A stretch of DNA of 64,000 bases from Bifidobacterium tibiigranuli (GCF_009371885.1 NZ_QLZA01000004.1:124001-188000), one strand, 5' to 3'. Positions 35,316 to 44,919 are shown, counted from the stretch's first letter. Notes: generated from the letters alone by a model not told the origin. Numbers and translations are program-made.

Positions 35316-37178
35316 CTACACGCTTTGGTCGGCGACCATGCGGGCGTAGGTGCCGTGGCGGGCCATGAGCTCGGCGTGCGAGCCTTGTTCGAGGATGTGG
35401 CCGTGGTCGATGACGACGATGAGGTCGGAGTCGCGAATGGTTGAGAGGCGGTGCGCGATGACGATGCTCGTGCGTCCGGCGGTCATGCGCATCATCGCGC
35501 GGCGAATCGACTGCTCGGTGACCGTGTCCACGGAGCTTGTGGCCTCGTCGAGGATGGCGATCGGCGCATCGGCGAGCAACGCCCGCGCGATGGTCAGCAA
35601 TTGGCGCTCGCCTTGGCTCAGCGCCGCGCCGGAGCCTTCCAGCACCGTATCGTAACCGTGTTCGAGGCGACCGATGAACCCGTCCGCGCCAGCCGCACGG
35701 GCGGCGGCTTGTATCTCCTCGCGCGTGGCGTCGGGCTTGCCGTAGGCGATGTTGGCGGCCACCGTGCTCTCGAAAAGCGAAGGGTCCTGCAGCACGGTGC
35801 CGAAGGCGCGGCGCAGGTCCGCGAGCTTGTAATTGCGCAGATCATGGCCGTCGAGCAGGATGCGGCCGCCGCTGACATCGTAGAAGCGCGCCAGCAGATT
35901 GACCATCGTGGTCTTGCCCGAACCGGTCTGCCCCACGAAGGCGACCCGCGCGCCCGCAGGAATGTCCAAGCTGATATCGTGAATGACCTCATGCGCCTCG
36001 TCATAGCCGAAGGTGACATGGTCGAAGACGATATGCCCGCGCGGATTGCTGGCAGGAATGGCATTCGGTGCATCCGCCGGCTCGGTCGGCTCGTCCATGA
36101 TTTCGAACATGCGCTCGGCCCCGGCCACGGCGGTCTGCAAGGTGTTGTAGATGTTGGCGATATCGGTGAAAGGCCGCGAGAACTGCCGCACATACAGCAG
36201 GAAACTCGTAATCACGCCCACATCGGCCTGACCGTGCACGGCCATGAGCCCGCTGACCACCGCAACCATGAGGAAGCCGAAGTTGTTGATCGCATTCGAC
36301 AGCGGCATAAGGAACCCGCTCAGCGTCTGGGCCTTCGTGCCGGTTTCGCACAGCTCGTCGTTCGCCTGCTCGAATTCCTCGATCATCGCGCGCTCGCGAC
36401 CGTAGGCCTTGACCATGCTCAGGCCCGAAACGCTCTCCTCCACCTGCCCGTCGAGCCGCCCGAGTACCTGCTGCTGCTTGGCGTAGAGCGGCCGGGTGCG
36501 CGTGGTGATGACCTTGGCGAGGATGAACACCAGTGCTACTGGCACTAGGGAAACCAGGGTCAGCGGCACGCTCAGCCAGATCATGCAGGCGAGCGTGCCC
36601 AGAATCGTGAAGACGTAGACCATGAGGTCGGCGAAGGAATCGGAGATCGTCTCGCTGATATTGTCGACGTCATTGGTCAGGCGGCTCATCAGCTCGCCGT
36701 GCTGATGCCGGTCGAAGAAGCGCAGCGGCAGCGCTTCAAGCGCGTGGAACAGGGACACGCGCAGATGCAGCACGATATGTTGCCCGGCCGCCGCCATAAG
36801 ATACTGCTGGCTGAAATTGACCAGCCAATCCACGAGGTAGACCGCTGCCAGCACCATCAGTATCGTCGTAATCGGGTCGCCTGTGGCGATGGTGCTGATG
36901 ACGAGACCGACCAGTAGCGGCGAGAGGACCGCCGAGCCGGCGCCGAGGCCTGAAAGCGCGAATACCGGAATGAGTTCGCGGCGTTGGCCTGCGGTCATGT
37001 CGAACAGCCGGCGCAGCGTGCCGCGCATGTTCTTCGGCTTGACGACGGCCGCTCCGCGTTTGGCCAGTCCGCCGCCGAATTGCGGGCCGCCGATGGTGTT
37101 TGGAGCGGGCTGTGAGGCAGTGGACGCGGTGGATGCGGGGTTTGACGCAGGTGAGGCTGGGGTTTGGTTCTCGCTCAT
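35316..37178 (-). CDS. ABC exporter half-transporter, canonical ATP site subunit
   Basis: A 620-residue fused membrane-ATPase protein of the multidrug/lipid exporter type. After a 55-residue Pro/Ala/Ser-rich start it has six helices, beginning near ELIPVFALSGLGAGSAVLSPL. The nucleotide domain carries Walker A (GQTGSGKTT), signature (LSQGERQ), Walker B with the catalytic Glu (AILDEATSS) and the H-loop (VIAHRLSTI). It starts inside the last 4 bases of the preceding exporter gene and forms the second half of a heterodimer in which this half carries the intact catalytic Glu. Substrate unknown. Confidence 0.93.
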   Translation of the reverse strand: MSENQTPASPASNPASTASTASQPAPNTIGGPQFGGGLAKRGAAVVKPKNMRGTLRRLFDMTAGQRRELIPVFALSGLGAGSAVLSPLLVGLVISTIATGDPITTILMVLAAVYLVDWLVNFSQQYLMAAAGQHIVLHLRVSLFHALEALPLRFFDRHQHGELMSRLTNDVDNISETISDSFADLMVYVFTILGTLACMIWLSVPLTLVSLVPVALVFILAKVITTRTRPLYAKQQQVLGRLDGQVEESVSGLSMVKAYGRERAMIEEFEQANDELCETGTKAQTLSGFLMPLSNAINNFGFLMVAVVSGLMAVHGQADVGVITSFLLYVRQFSRPFTDIANIYNTLQTAVAGAERMFEIMDEPTEPADAPNAIPASNPRGHIVFDHVTFGYDEAHEVIHDISLDIPAGARVAFVGQTGSGKTTMVNLLARFYDVSGGRILLDGHDLRNYKLADLRRAFGTVLQDPSLFESTVAANIAYGKPDATREEIQAAARAAGADGFIGRLEHGYDTVLEGSGAALSQGERQLLTIARALLADAPIAILDEATSSVDTVTEQSIRRAMMRMTAGRTSIVIAHRLSTIRDSDLIVVIDHGHILEQGSHAELMARHGTYARMVADQSV

Positions 37179-39070
37179 TGTCGTGCCTCTTCGCCTGTTT
37201 GCAGCTCGTCGCTGTGTTGCTCACCGCTGTGTTGTGTATCGCTGTGCTGCTCGTCGCTGCAAGTTTCCCCAATTTGCGAGTCATAGATGCTGCGATACTG
37301 CGGCGAGCATTCCATAAGCGCGTCATGACTGCCGGTGGCGACCACCGTGCCGCCGTCCATCACCGCGATGCTCGAACACCGGCGCACGGTCGAAATACGC
37401 TGCGAAATGAGCATCGTGGTCAAGCCCTGCTCGTGCGCGGCCAGCTCGCGCAGATGGTCAAGCACACGCTGCTCGGTCGTGCTGTCCAGCGCGCTGGTGC
37501 AATCGTCCAGAATCAGCACTTCGGGCCGCCGCGTCAACGCGCGGGCCAGCGATATGCGCTGCTTCTGGCCGCCGGACAGGTTCACGCCGCCCTGGCCAAT
37601 CACACTGTCCAATCCGTTCGGCAGCTCGTCGATGAATTCGCTGGCGCAAGCCAGGCGCACGGCCTCGCGCAGCTGGGCTTCGCTGGCCTCGGGATTGCCC
37701 CACAGCAGATTGGAGCGAATGGTGCCGGAGAACAGCACCGGCTCCTGCGGCACCAGCGCGATGCGTTCGCGCAGGGTTTCGACATCAATGGCCGCGATAT
37801 CGGCTCCATCCAGCTCGATATGGCCGCGCGAAGGCTCGTAGAATCGCGGTATCAGGCTGACCAGCGTCGATTTGCCTGAGCCGGTCGGGCCGATGATGCC
37901 CAGCGTAACGCCGCGCAGCACGCTCAAGTCGACATCGTGCACGGCGTCGTCCGCAGCGCTGGCGTAGCGGTAGGACACGGAGGTGAACCGCAGCGCCAGG
38001 TGCTTGGCATCTGGCGGGTTTGGTTGATTGCGATTATCGGGTGGTGCAGTCTCGCCGCTGCCAGCCGGCACGACGCCGCTGCCATCCGACACTGTGTCGC
38101 TATCAACTACTGTGCCGCTATCAATGACGCGCTCCTCGCTGGGCTGCTCGAAGATTTCACCGATGCGCCGGGATGAGGCGCTTGCACGCACTGAGGAATT
38201 CAAGATCATCGCGACGCGACCAAGCGCGAACAGCACCTGCGTCATATAGTTCATCGAGGCCATAAGCGCACCGATGCGTCCGGGATTCTGTGCGCGGGAG
38301 AGCCAAAGTAGCGCCACGATGCCCATGTTCACCGTCAAATTGATTAGCGGCCCGTAGGTGGCGTTGACCCGCGTCGCGCGGATGTTCGCCGTTGCGAAGT
38401 CTCCAGCGGCGGCATCGAAGCGCTCGGCTTCTTGTCGTTGCGCTCCGAAGGCCTTGACGACACGCACTGAGCGCAGGAATTCGCGGCTGATGGTACCGAG
38501 CTTGTCCAGTGCCTTCTGCACAGTCAGAAAACGCGGGAAACTGCGCGTCATATTCATCCAGATGAGCACTCCGGCGATGGCGAGAATCGCCGCGACGACC
38601 GGCGCCTGTTCGGGTATCTGCATGATGATGAGCGCAATCGCACCGATGCAGGTGATCGGCGATTTGAGCATGACGCGCATCAGCCCTTGCGTGAAGTTCT
38701 GGATCTGCGTCACGTCGTTGGTGATGCGGGTGATGATGGCGCCCGGTTGCAGTCGGTCGACCTCTTCGAAGGTCAGCGACATCACCTTGCCGTAGGCGTC
38801 CGAGCGGATGTCCTTGCCGATGAGCTGCGAAGCGCGGGAAGCGTAGATATTGCGCACCACCGCGCCGATGGCTCCGGCGAATGCCACGGCCAGCATGACG
38901 ACGCCCCAGTTCAGCACAGCGTTCACATCGCGCCTGGCGACGCCGTCATCGACGATCATCGACATCAGGGTCGGCTGCAGCAAATCGCTCAGGGTCTCGA
39001 TGGTCAGGAAGGCCACGGCGATTGCCGCCAGACCCCAATGCCTGCGCACATACCCGAAAATCAGCCTCAT
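37175..39070 (-). CDS. ABC exporter half-transporter, degenerate ATP site subunit
   Basis: A 631-residue membrane-ATPase protein, first of the exporter pair. It has six helices, then Walker A (GPTGSGKST), signature (LSGGQKQR), and Walker B in which the catalytic Glu is replaced by Asp (LILDDCTSALD). The H-loop position in MLISQRISTV has Gln where His is usual. Such degeneracy in one half is the hallmark of heterodimeric exporters such as TM287/288 and BmrCD. The last 27 residues are a repeat tail (SDEQHSDTQHSGEQHSDE). The pair is not linked to a regulator here. Confidence 0.93.
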   Translation of the reverse strand: MRLIFGYVRRHWGLAAIAVAFLTIETLSDLLQPTLMSMIVDDGVARRDVNAVLNWGVVMLAVAFAGAIGAVVRNIYASRASQLIGKDIRSDAYGKVMSLTFEEVDRLQPGAIITRITNDVTQIQNFTQGLMRVMLKSPITCIGAIALIIMQIPEQAPVVAAILAIAGVLIWMNMTRSFPRFLTVQKALDKLGTISREFLRSVRVVKAFGAQRQEAERFDAAAGDFATANIRATRVNATYGPLINLTVNMGIVALLWLSRAQNPGRIGALMASMNYMTQVLFALGRVAMILNSSVRASASSRRIGEIFEQPSEERVIDSGTVVDSDTVSDGSGVVPAGSGETAPPDNRNQPNPPDAKHLALRFTSVSYRYASAADDAVHDVDLSVLRGVTLGIIGPTGSGKSTLVSLIPRFYEPSRGHIELDGADIAAIDVETLRERIALVPQEPVLFSGTIRSNLLWGNPEASEAQLREAVRLACASEFIDELPNGLDSVIGQGGVNLSGGQKQRISLARALTRRPEVLILDDCTSALDSTTEQRVLDHLRELAAHEQGLTTMLISQRISTVRRCSSIAVMDGGTVVATGSHDALMECSPQYRSIYDSQIGETCSDEQHSDTQHSGEQHSDELQTGEEARQ

Positions 39071-39089
39071 GCCATGCCTCGGTCTTTGT

Positions 39090-39245
39090 GAGAAACACTG
39101 TTACAAGAACAACCGTTACGAGAACGACTGTTGTGCGAATACAACCGTTACGCGAGTGCTGTGAATATAACTGCTACTCGAACGCCACAGTTGCACGAAT
39201 GCAACCGTGGCGAGTGCGGCATTCACACGAATGCAGTTATTGCGC
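39090..39245. repeat. Degenerate repeat tract between exporter and rimM
   Basis: An irregular array of about 15-17 base units near GAAYnCAACCGTTACGC, alternating with complement-like CAGTTGxxCG units. It lies between the exporter start and the rimM stop, both on the minus strand. It gives no good terminator and must contain the exporter promoter. Confidence 0.55.
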
Positions 39246-39248
39246 GTG

Positions 39249-39908
39249 CTAGCCTAATCCGGGAATCAGACCTCCGGGCGGGTCGATGGTGAGCGTTCGC
39301 TCGTCCAGGTCGATATCGGGCACAATGGGGTCCACGAAGGGGATAAGCGCCGTGGTGGGCGCAGTTGGCGCGGTTTCGTCGGTGGCAGTCTCAGCGTCAC
39401 CTGCCGTCGAGCTGCCAGACGTTAAGTCATTGCCTACTAAGCCACTCACCAGCCGCAGCTTCAGCAGCGACTGCGCAGGGCCGTCGATCACGTCGACGAT
39501 CTTGCCCAGAACCTTGCCGCCGGGCAGACCCAGCGCATTATCGCTGGCAAGTCGCGCCTCAAGCCCGATGAGATCCTTGGGATACCAGGCATTTTCCTGC
39601 GCCATTTCCTCGGGGTCGTCGGCCTCGCCGTACAGCTCGACGCCGTTCATGGCTTCGGCTGCCTCGCGGCTGTCAACGCCGTCAAAATGCACAATCCAGC
39701 GATCCTTGAAGGTCCGCGCGCTTTCGACGGTGTATTCGCCTGAGCCGTCGCGGGTGAACAGCGACGCGCCGGGGGAGAAGCGCCGCCCGGGTTCGTCGGT
39801 GGTGATGCGGACGTTGACCTCGCCTTTGAGACCCTGCGCCCGGCCGATACGACAGACCCTCAACAGCTCGCGCTGCTGAGGGTCCTCGTCATGCACTGAA
39901 CTCGTCAC
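39249..39908 (-). CDS. rimM: Ribosome maturation factor RimM
   Basis: A 219-residue protein that helps mature the 30S head by binding S19. The N-terminal RimM domain has RVCRIGRAQGLKGEVNVRI, and the PRC-barrel part has ENAWYPKDLIGLEARL and LGKIVDVIDGPAQSLLKLRL. An insert rich in Thr/Ala/Asp (residues 165-190) precedes the conserved end IPFVDPIVPDIDLDERTLTI. It overlaps the KH protein gene by 4 bases and closes the rpsP-KH-rimM operon. Confidence 0.96.
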   Translation of the reverse strand: MTSSVHDEDPQQRELLRVCRIGRAQGLKGEVNVRITTDEPGRRFSPGASLFTRDGSGEYTVESARTFKDRWIVHFDGVDSREAAEAMNGVELYGEADDPEEMAQENAWYPKDLIGLEARLASDNALGLPGGKVLGKIVDVIDGPAQSLLKLRLVSGLVGNDLTSGSSTAGDAETATDETAPTAPTTALIPFVDPIVPDIDLDERTLTIDPPGGLIPGLG

Positions 39909-40141
39909 TTCTTGCGGACATCCATGATGTCAACGCGCACCTTGTGGTCGGCCAAAGCCTGCGCCACGGTGCGGATCGCGTTCGCGGTGCGGCCGTTGCG
40001 GCCAATCACACGGCCGATGTCTTCCGGGTTCACGCGCACGCGAAGCAATTCGCCGCGAGGGTTCTCATGGGACTTGACGGACACATCGTCGGGAAAATCG
40101 ACGATGTTGGTGATCAGATGTTCAACGGCCTGCGCGAGCAT
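39905..40141 (-). CDS. khpA: KH-domain RNA-binding protein (KhpA-like)
   Basis: A 78-residue single-KH protein with the GxxG loop in GRVIGRNGRTANAIRTV. KhpA proteins bind RNA broadly, often with KhpB. Position between rpsP and rimM is the conserved actinobacterial and firmicute order. It starts 2 bases after rpsP and overlaps rimM. Confidence 0.95.
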   Translation of the reverse strand: MLAQAVEHLITNIVDFPDDVSVKSHENPRGELLRVRVNPEDIGRVIGRNGRTANAIRTVAQALADHKVRVDIMDVRKK

Positions 40142-40143
40142 GA

Positions 40144-40623
40144 TTACTCAGCCTGCGCTTCCGAGGCTTCCGCTTCGGCTTCGGCTTCGGCCGGTTCGGA
40201 CTCAGCTGCCTCGTCGGCCTTGGCGGCTTCCGCTTCAGCTGCAGCCTTGGCCGCTGCCGCAGACTTCGCGGCCTTGACCTTCTGCGCTTCGGCTTCGACG
40301 GCTTCGACGCGAGCTGCTGCGTCCGGCTCGTCCTCGGCGACCTTCAGCGTGCCTTCGGCACCATCGAGTCCCTTGTGCTTCTGCCAGTCACCGGTGATAT
40401 TCAGCAGCTTGAAAACTGCTTCGGACGGCTGCGCGCCGACGCCCAGCCAGTACTGCGCACGTTCGGAATCAATCTGGATGAGCGACGGCTGCTTGTTCGG
40501 GTCGTAGATGCCGATCTCTTCGATGGACTGGCCGTCGCGCTTGTTGCGCGAATCGGTGATGACCACACGGTAGAAGGCATAGGACTTCTTGCCCAGTCGC
40601 TTCAGACGAATCTTGGTTGCCAA
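40144..40623 (-). CDS. rpsP: 30S ribosomal protein S16 with long acidic/Ala tail
   Basis: A 159-residue small-subunit protein. The first 80 residues are the S16 core ([24 protein letters not shown]). The remaining 70 residues are an Ala/Glu/Lys-rich extension ([20 protein letters not shown]), as found in several actinobacteria. It heads the rpsP-khpA-rimM operon, with an AAGGAG site before the start. Confidence 0.97.
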   Translation of the reverse strand: MATKIRLKRLGKKSYAFYRVVITDSRNKRDGQSIEEIGIYDPNKQPSLIQIDSERAQYWLGVGAQPSEAVFKLLNITGDWQKHKGLDGAEGTLKVAEDEPDAAARVEAVEAEAQKVKAAKSAAAAKAAAEAEAAKADEAAESEPAEAEAEAEASEAQAE

Positions 40624-40889
40624 AATGGCTCTCCTTGTTACTTAGGTTGCCGGTTATCGGTTTTCTGTGGGGGCACAAAAACCTCCGACCAGCGTGTTCC
40701 TCGCGGCGTGCGGGAATGAGAGGGCCCCGCATCCGTGAATAACTGAGACATTATACAACACAGGCATGGATAGCGCGCCGTGCGGTGTCGGCGGAGGCGT
40801 TGCAGGGCTGGGCGTTGCGTGGGGAGACGGCGGGGCTGAGCGCGGCGTACTACATTATGTTCGCCGCGCAGACAGGGTGGTCAGCGCTG

Positions 40890-41933
40890 TCAGCGCGTGA
40901 CGCTCAGCGTTGCTGCAAGTGCCAGATGGTCGCTGCCGGGGATTGCGAAGGATTCCACGGCGCGCGCTTCGAGGCCGTTGCTGAATACGATGTGGTCGAG
41001 TTCGAGGCGCGGCCAGGGCAACCATATAGGAAAGGTCGGGATGCGGCCGGTTCCTTGGCTCAGGGTGGCATCACGTAGACCCGAGCGCAGCAGCGCACGG
41101 AAGCTGGGGTGATGCAGGTTCGCGTTGAGGTCGCCCATGACGATGGTGCTTGCAGCGCGCGTGTTGCTGTTCACACCGGCAAGGCCGATGATTCCCCGTG
41201 ACCATTGCGCACACCCGCGCATGGGCGACTTCGGATGGGCGGATGCGCACAGGATTGTGCGTGAATCGGCAGCGCACTGCTGCGGGACCGCCACTACGAG
41301 GCTGGGCACAGCGGCAGCGGGGATGTCGACGGTATCGGCGATGGCGGCGGTGACCGGCAAATTGGTCCAGATTCCATTGAATCCGCCATTGTCAGTGTCA
41401 CGCATGGTGCCGATTTGATGATGCGGGAGCAGCTGATTAAGTCCTGCGGCTGCGAGGTAGTTCAGCAGATTCTCGCTCATCTCCTGCAATGACAGTACAG
41501 CAATGGCTCTGCTGCGTACGGCTTCGACAATCATCCGGGCATCCGCCCGACCGTAGCGGCAATTCAGGGTCATGACCGAGAACTCGTATGGTGTGCGCTG
41601 TGCAGCGTCACTGGTGTGTTGCGAACTCTGCTGCAGGTCGTGTTGCGCACTGTCCTCCGGCTGAGCGTTGCGGCGCAGCATACGCAGGGTATGCCGGTAA
41701 TACGGCAGATCGAAAGCGGCGATAATGACTGCCAAAACCACTGCCAGAACGGCCAGATGCCAGTACCCCTGTGCTGCGGCAAGCACGCCGCACAACGCGC
41801 TGGGGATCCAGAGAAAATGAATGAACGCAATCAGATACGGCAGCGGCATGCGCCCTTCCGCACCCGCTGGAAGGAATCGCAGACACGCCCAGCCGATGAT
41901 AAGCGCCAATGCGATGGCGATGGCTATGCTCAT
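40890..41933 (-). CDS. Endonuclease/exonuclease/phosphatase family membrane protein
   Basis: A 347-residue protein with three N-terminal helices (residues 3-75) and a catalytic EEP domain probably outside the cell. The active-site residues are complete: Asn in VMTLNCRYGRAD, Glu in LSLQEM, Asp and Asn in MGDLNANLHH, and the Asp-His pairs in LDHIVF and GSDHLALA. Substrates in the family range from DNA to phospholipids, and the membrane anchor suggests an extracellular phosphodiester. It lies 15 bases after ffh on the same strand and may be co-transcribed. Confidence 0.88.
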   Translation of the reverse strand: MSIAIAIALALIIGWACLRFLPAGAEGRMPLPYLIAFIHFLWIPSALCGVLAAAQGYWHLAVLAVVLAVIIAAFDLPYYRHTLRMLRRNAQPEDSAQHDLQQSSQHTSDAAQRTPYEFSVMTLNCRYGRADARMIVEAVRSRAIAVLSLQEMSENLLNYLAAAGLNQLLPHHQIGTMRDTDNGGFNGIWTNLPVTAAIADTVDIPAAAVPSLVVAVPQQCAADSRTILCASAHPKSPMRGCAQWSRGIIGLAGVNSNTRAASTIVMGDLNANLHHPSFRALLRSGLRDATLSQGTGRIPTFPIWLPWPRLELDHIVFSNGLEARAVESFAIPGSDHLALAATLSVTR

Positions 41934-41947
41934 TGCAACTCACGCAA

Positions 41948-43600
41948 CTAGTGCAGCAGCCCGGCCAATCCGCCGCCCAGATTCGGCGGCAGCGTCGGTT
42001 CGCCCTCGCCTGCGCCGCTCAGCGCCTCCTGCAAGCCTGCGGGCAGTGCGGGGTTCTGCGGCTTCTTGGCGAAGGCCGAGCCACCGGACTTGGGGCCGCC
42101 CTTGCCTGCAAGCCGCTCGCGCAACGCCTTCTCCTCGGCCTCGCGCTTCATCGGATTGCCGGATTTGGAGCTCTTCTTCTTGCTCTTCTTGCCGCTCTTT
42201 TTGCCGGAGCCAGCAGCAGGACCGCCGAAGCCGGGGATGCCGCCCATGCCGGACTTGTTCGACATGCGACGCATCATCTTTGCAGCCTGCTCGAAGCGCT
42301 GCAAGAGTCCGTTTACTGCGGAGACGGTGTTGCCGGAGCCGTACGCGATGCGCGCACGGCGCGAGCCGTCGATGATTGAGGGGTCGCGACGCTCGGCCGG
42401 CGTCATGGAGTGAATAATGGCCTCCGTGCGGTCGATCTCATGCTCGTCGAACTGCTCAAGTTCCTTGCGATGCTGCGCCATGCCAGGAATCATGCTCAGC
42501 AGGCTCTTCATCGAGCCGAGCTTGCGCACCTGCTGCAGCTGCTCAAGGAAGTCGTCAAGGCCGAAGGTGCCCTTCGACATCTTCTCAGCGGCCTTCTTGG
42601 CCTCTTCCTCGTCAAACTGCTTCTGCGCCTGCTCGATCAGGGTGAGAATATCGCCCATGTCGAGGATGCGCGAGGCCATGCGGTCGGGGTGGAACACCTC
42701 GAAGTCCTTCAGACCCTCGCCATTCGAGGCGAAAAGAATTGGCTTGCCGGTCACGCTGGCGACCGAAAGCGCCGCGCCGCCGCGGGCATCGCCATCGAGC
42801 TTGGAGAGCACGACGCCGGTGAAGTCCACGCCTTGATCGAAGGCCTTGGCGGTCTGCACCGCATCCTGACCAATCATGGCGTCAATGACGAAGAGGATTT
42901 CGTTGGGATGCACCGCGTCGCGGATGTCGCGGGCCTGCTTCATCAGCGCCTCATCGACGCCGAGACGGCCTGCCGTATCAATAATCAGCGTGTCATAGAG
43001 CTTGGTTTTCGCCAACTCAAACGAGTCGCGGGCCACCTTGACCGGGTCGCCGCTCGTCGCTCCGGGGGCGGAAACCGCGTCGCCGCCGGCTGATTGGACG
43101 CCCTTTTCCGGCGCGTAGACTGGCACGCCTGCGCGCTCGCCGACCACTTGCAGCTGCGTCACCGCGTTCGGGCGCTGCAAATCGGCCGCCACGAGCAGCG
43201 GTGTGTGCCCGGCGTCCTTGAGCCAGTAGCCGAGCTTGCCGGCGAGTGTGGTCTTGCCCGCGCCCTGCAGGCCGGCGAGCATGATGATCGTCGGCGGGTT
43301 CTTGGCGAAGTTCAGCGGCCGGTCGACGCCTGCGCCCAGAATCGCCGTCAGCTCCTCGTTGACGATCTGCACCACCTGCTGCGCGGGGTTGAGCGCCTGC
43401 GAGACTTCCACGCCGAGCGCGCGCTCGCGGATCTTCGCCGTGAAGGAGCGCACCACTTCGAGCGACACATCGGCGTCGAGAAGCGCACGGCGTATCTCGC
43501 GGATGGTCCCGTCGATATCCGCCTCGGAAAGCTTGCCTTTGCCCCGCAAATGCTTGAAGGCATTCGAGAGCCGGTCTGTCAAAGAACTAAATGCTGCCAT
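41948..43600 (-). CDS. ffh: Signal recognition particle GTPase Ffh
   Basis: A 550-residue protein that binds signal peptides and delivers ribosomes to FtsY. The start at 43600 (MAAFSSLTDRLSNAFKHLRG) matches the family; an upstream extension does not. The NG domain has G1 (GLQGAGKTT), DTAGRLGVDEAL and SKLDGDARGG, with a short Ala/Gly insert near residue 165 (SAGGDAVSAPGATSG). The Met-rich M domain ends in basic KKSGKKSKKKSSKS and a Gly/Leu-rich tail. Gene order with rpsP and rimM is the usual one. Confidence 0.97.
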   Translation of the reverse strand: MAAFSSLTDRLSNAFKHLRGKGKLSEADIDGTIREIRRALLDADVSLEVVRSFTAKIRERALGVEVSQALNPAQQVVQIVNEELTAILGAGVDRPLNFAKNPPTIIMLAGLQGAGKTTLAGKLGYWLKDAGHTPLLVAADLQRPNAVTQLQVVGERAGVPVYAPEKGVQSAGGDAVSAPGATSGDPVKVARDSFELAKTKLYDTLIIDTAGRLGVDEALMKQARDIRDAVHPNEILFVIDAMIGQDAVQTAKAFDQGVDFTGVVLSKLDGDARGGAALSVASVTGKPILFASNGEGLKDFEVFHPDRMASRILDMGDILTLIEQAQKQFDEEEAKKAAEKMSKGTFGLDDFLEQLQQVRKLGSMKSLLSMIPGMAQHRKELEQFDEHEIDRTEAIIHSMTPAERRDPSIIDGSRRARIAYGSGNTVSAVNGLLQRFEQAAKMMRRMSNKSGMGGIPGFGGPAAGSGKKSGKKSKKKSSKSGNPMKREAEEKALRERLAGKGGPKSGGSAFAKKPQNPALPAGLQEALSGAGEGEPTLPPNLGGGLAGLLH

Positions 43601-43731
43601 AATGCCATTCAGTCTAACCGTTCGTAGGGAGAAGCGGAGGCGCAGGTTGGGGTGGGCGGTCGAACGTGTGGTAGTAGAGCATAAATTCTTTGACGCAGTG
43701 ATTTTTGACGCAGCGGTCTTTGACATAATGT

Positions 43732-43766
43732 ACTTTGTGTTATAAAGTTAAATAGTAACGCAAAGT
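43732..43766. promoter_or_regulatory. Inverted repeat, possible operator of the membrane protein/regulator operon
   Basis: ACTTTGTGTTA and TAACGCAAAGT are complementary arms with one mismatch around a 13-base AT-rich centre. It lies 26 bases upstream of the membrane-protein start. Just before it are three TTTGACGCAG/TTTGACATA near-repeats. It suits autorepression by the winged-helix protein encoded second in this operon. Confidence 0.5.
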
Positions 43767-43791
43767 AAACTGCATTCGTGAAACAACAAGA

Positions 43792-44592
43792 ATGCAGGCA
43801 GCAATTAAGAAAGAGGTGGTGACCGTGGGACAGCAACAGCGAACTCATAATCGTCTTGGTAAGCCGAGCGCGCAGGACTCCCCGCAGGTGGATGTGCCAA
43901 CAAATACGCAGGCGGCAGCAGCGCTCGACAGCGAATCGCTATCCGACCCGCATGAGGCGCTCAGGCTCATCGAGCATCAAAGCCGGCGCATAGGCCGCAT
44001 GTTCAATGTGTTTCATTGGAAGTTCTGCCTGGTGTGGGGCCTGTCGTGGCTCGTCGGGTACGGAGTGCTCGGGTTTGCGACCAAGGCCACCGACGGAGTG
44101 ACGCCTTGGTGGGCGTGGTGCGTCGCAGCGGCTTTGCTGGTTGCCTCGGTCGCGCTCTCGGTAGTCATCGGCATCAGGGGCGTTCCGGGGTACAAGTCAT
44201 CGGCCCAGCAGGCCCGGCGCTATGCCAAACAGGGTGCGATCTATGGCTGGACATGGTTTGCCGCCTTCTTCTTCGGCATGGGCGGGCTGAGCATGTTCGT
44301 GAACCGTTTCGCGCTTGCCGACGAGGCTACTACGATTCTCTATAATATGATTTCGATTCTGTTGGTTGGTGTGCTGTACATGATCGGCGGCGCGCTGTGG
44401 AACGATCTGTCGCAGCTGATTATCGGCGTATGGATGATTGTGATTGCTTTTGTGCTGCCGATGCTCGGCGTCATCGCAGGCTTTTTCGTCATGGCATCCC
44501 TCGGCGGCGGTGCCATGCTGCTGCTGGCGCTCTGGGCGGTAACGCTGGGCAGCCGCAACGCCTCCTTCGCCCCGCTCATGGGCAGGCGGTGA
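43792..44592 (+). CDS. Hypothetical membrane protein co-encoded with a winged-helix regulator
   Basis: A 266-residue protein I do not recognise. The first 80 residues are hydrophilic with LSDPHEALRLIEHQSRRIGR. Five or six hydrophobic helices follow, beginning LVWGLSWLVGYGVLGF, WAWCVAAALLVASVALSVVIG, GWTWFAAFFFGMGG and IISILLVGVLYMIGG. A GTG at about 43819 is an alternative start. The stop is 4 bases before the regulator gene, so the two form one operon. Membrane protein plus winged-helix pairs of this type are widespread in actinobacteria, with unknown function. Confidence 0.85.
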   Translation: MQAAIKKEVVTVGQQQRTHNRLGKPSAQDSPQVDVPTNTQAAAALDSESLSDPHEALRLIEHQSRRIGRMFNVFHWKFCLVWGLSWLVGYGVLGFATKATDGVTPWWAWCVAAALLVASVALSVVIGIRGVPGYKSSAQQARRYAKQGAIYGWTWFAAFFFGMGGLSMFVNRFALADEATTILYNMISILLVGVLYMIGGALWNDLSQLIIGVWMIVIAFVLPMLGVIAGFFVMASLGGGAMLLLALWAVTLGSRNASFAPLMGRR

Positions 44593-44596
44593 GCAT

Positions 44597-44902
44597 ATGG
44601 AGGACGAACTCGACCCCGTCATCCACGCCGCGTCCCGCCTGCGCATCATGACGGCGCTGGCCGCCATCGGCAAGGATTCCTCGCTGTCGTTCGCGAAGCT
44701 CGCCGATCTGCTCGACATGACTCCGGGCAACCTCTCGGTGCACCTGACCAAGCTGGAAAAGGCCGGGTACGTAGCAATCGAGAAGATCTTCGAGGGCCGC
44801 AAGCCTGCCACCTTCGTCGCCATGAGCGAGCAGGGCAGGGATGCCTTCGACCATTATCTCGCGGCGCTCAAGAAACTGCTCGGTCCGGTCGACAAGGGCT
44901 GA
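44597..44902 (+). CDS. Winged-helix transcriptional regulator
   Basis: A 101-residue DNA-binding protein: HAASRLRIMTALAAIGKDSS (helix 1), FAKLADLLDMTPGNLSVHLT (helix-turn-helix), and a wing in YVAIEKIFEGRKPATFVAMS. It belongs to the small stand-alone winged-helix group often paired with a membrane protein, as here. An inverted repeat 26 bases upstream of the operon is a candidate target. A stem-loop follows the gene. Confidence 0.9.
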   Translation: MEDELDPVIHAASRLRIMTALAAIGKDSSLSFAKLADLLDMTPGNLSVHLTKLEKAGYVAIEKIFEGRKPATFVAMSEQGRDAFDHYLAALKKLLGPVDKG

Positions 44903-44919
44903 GGCTGCGGCATGTGAAT

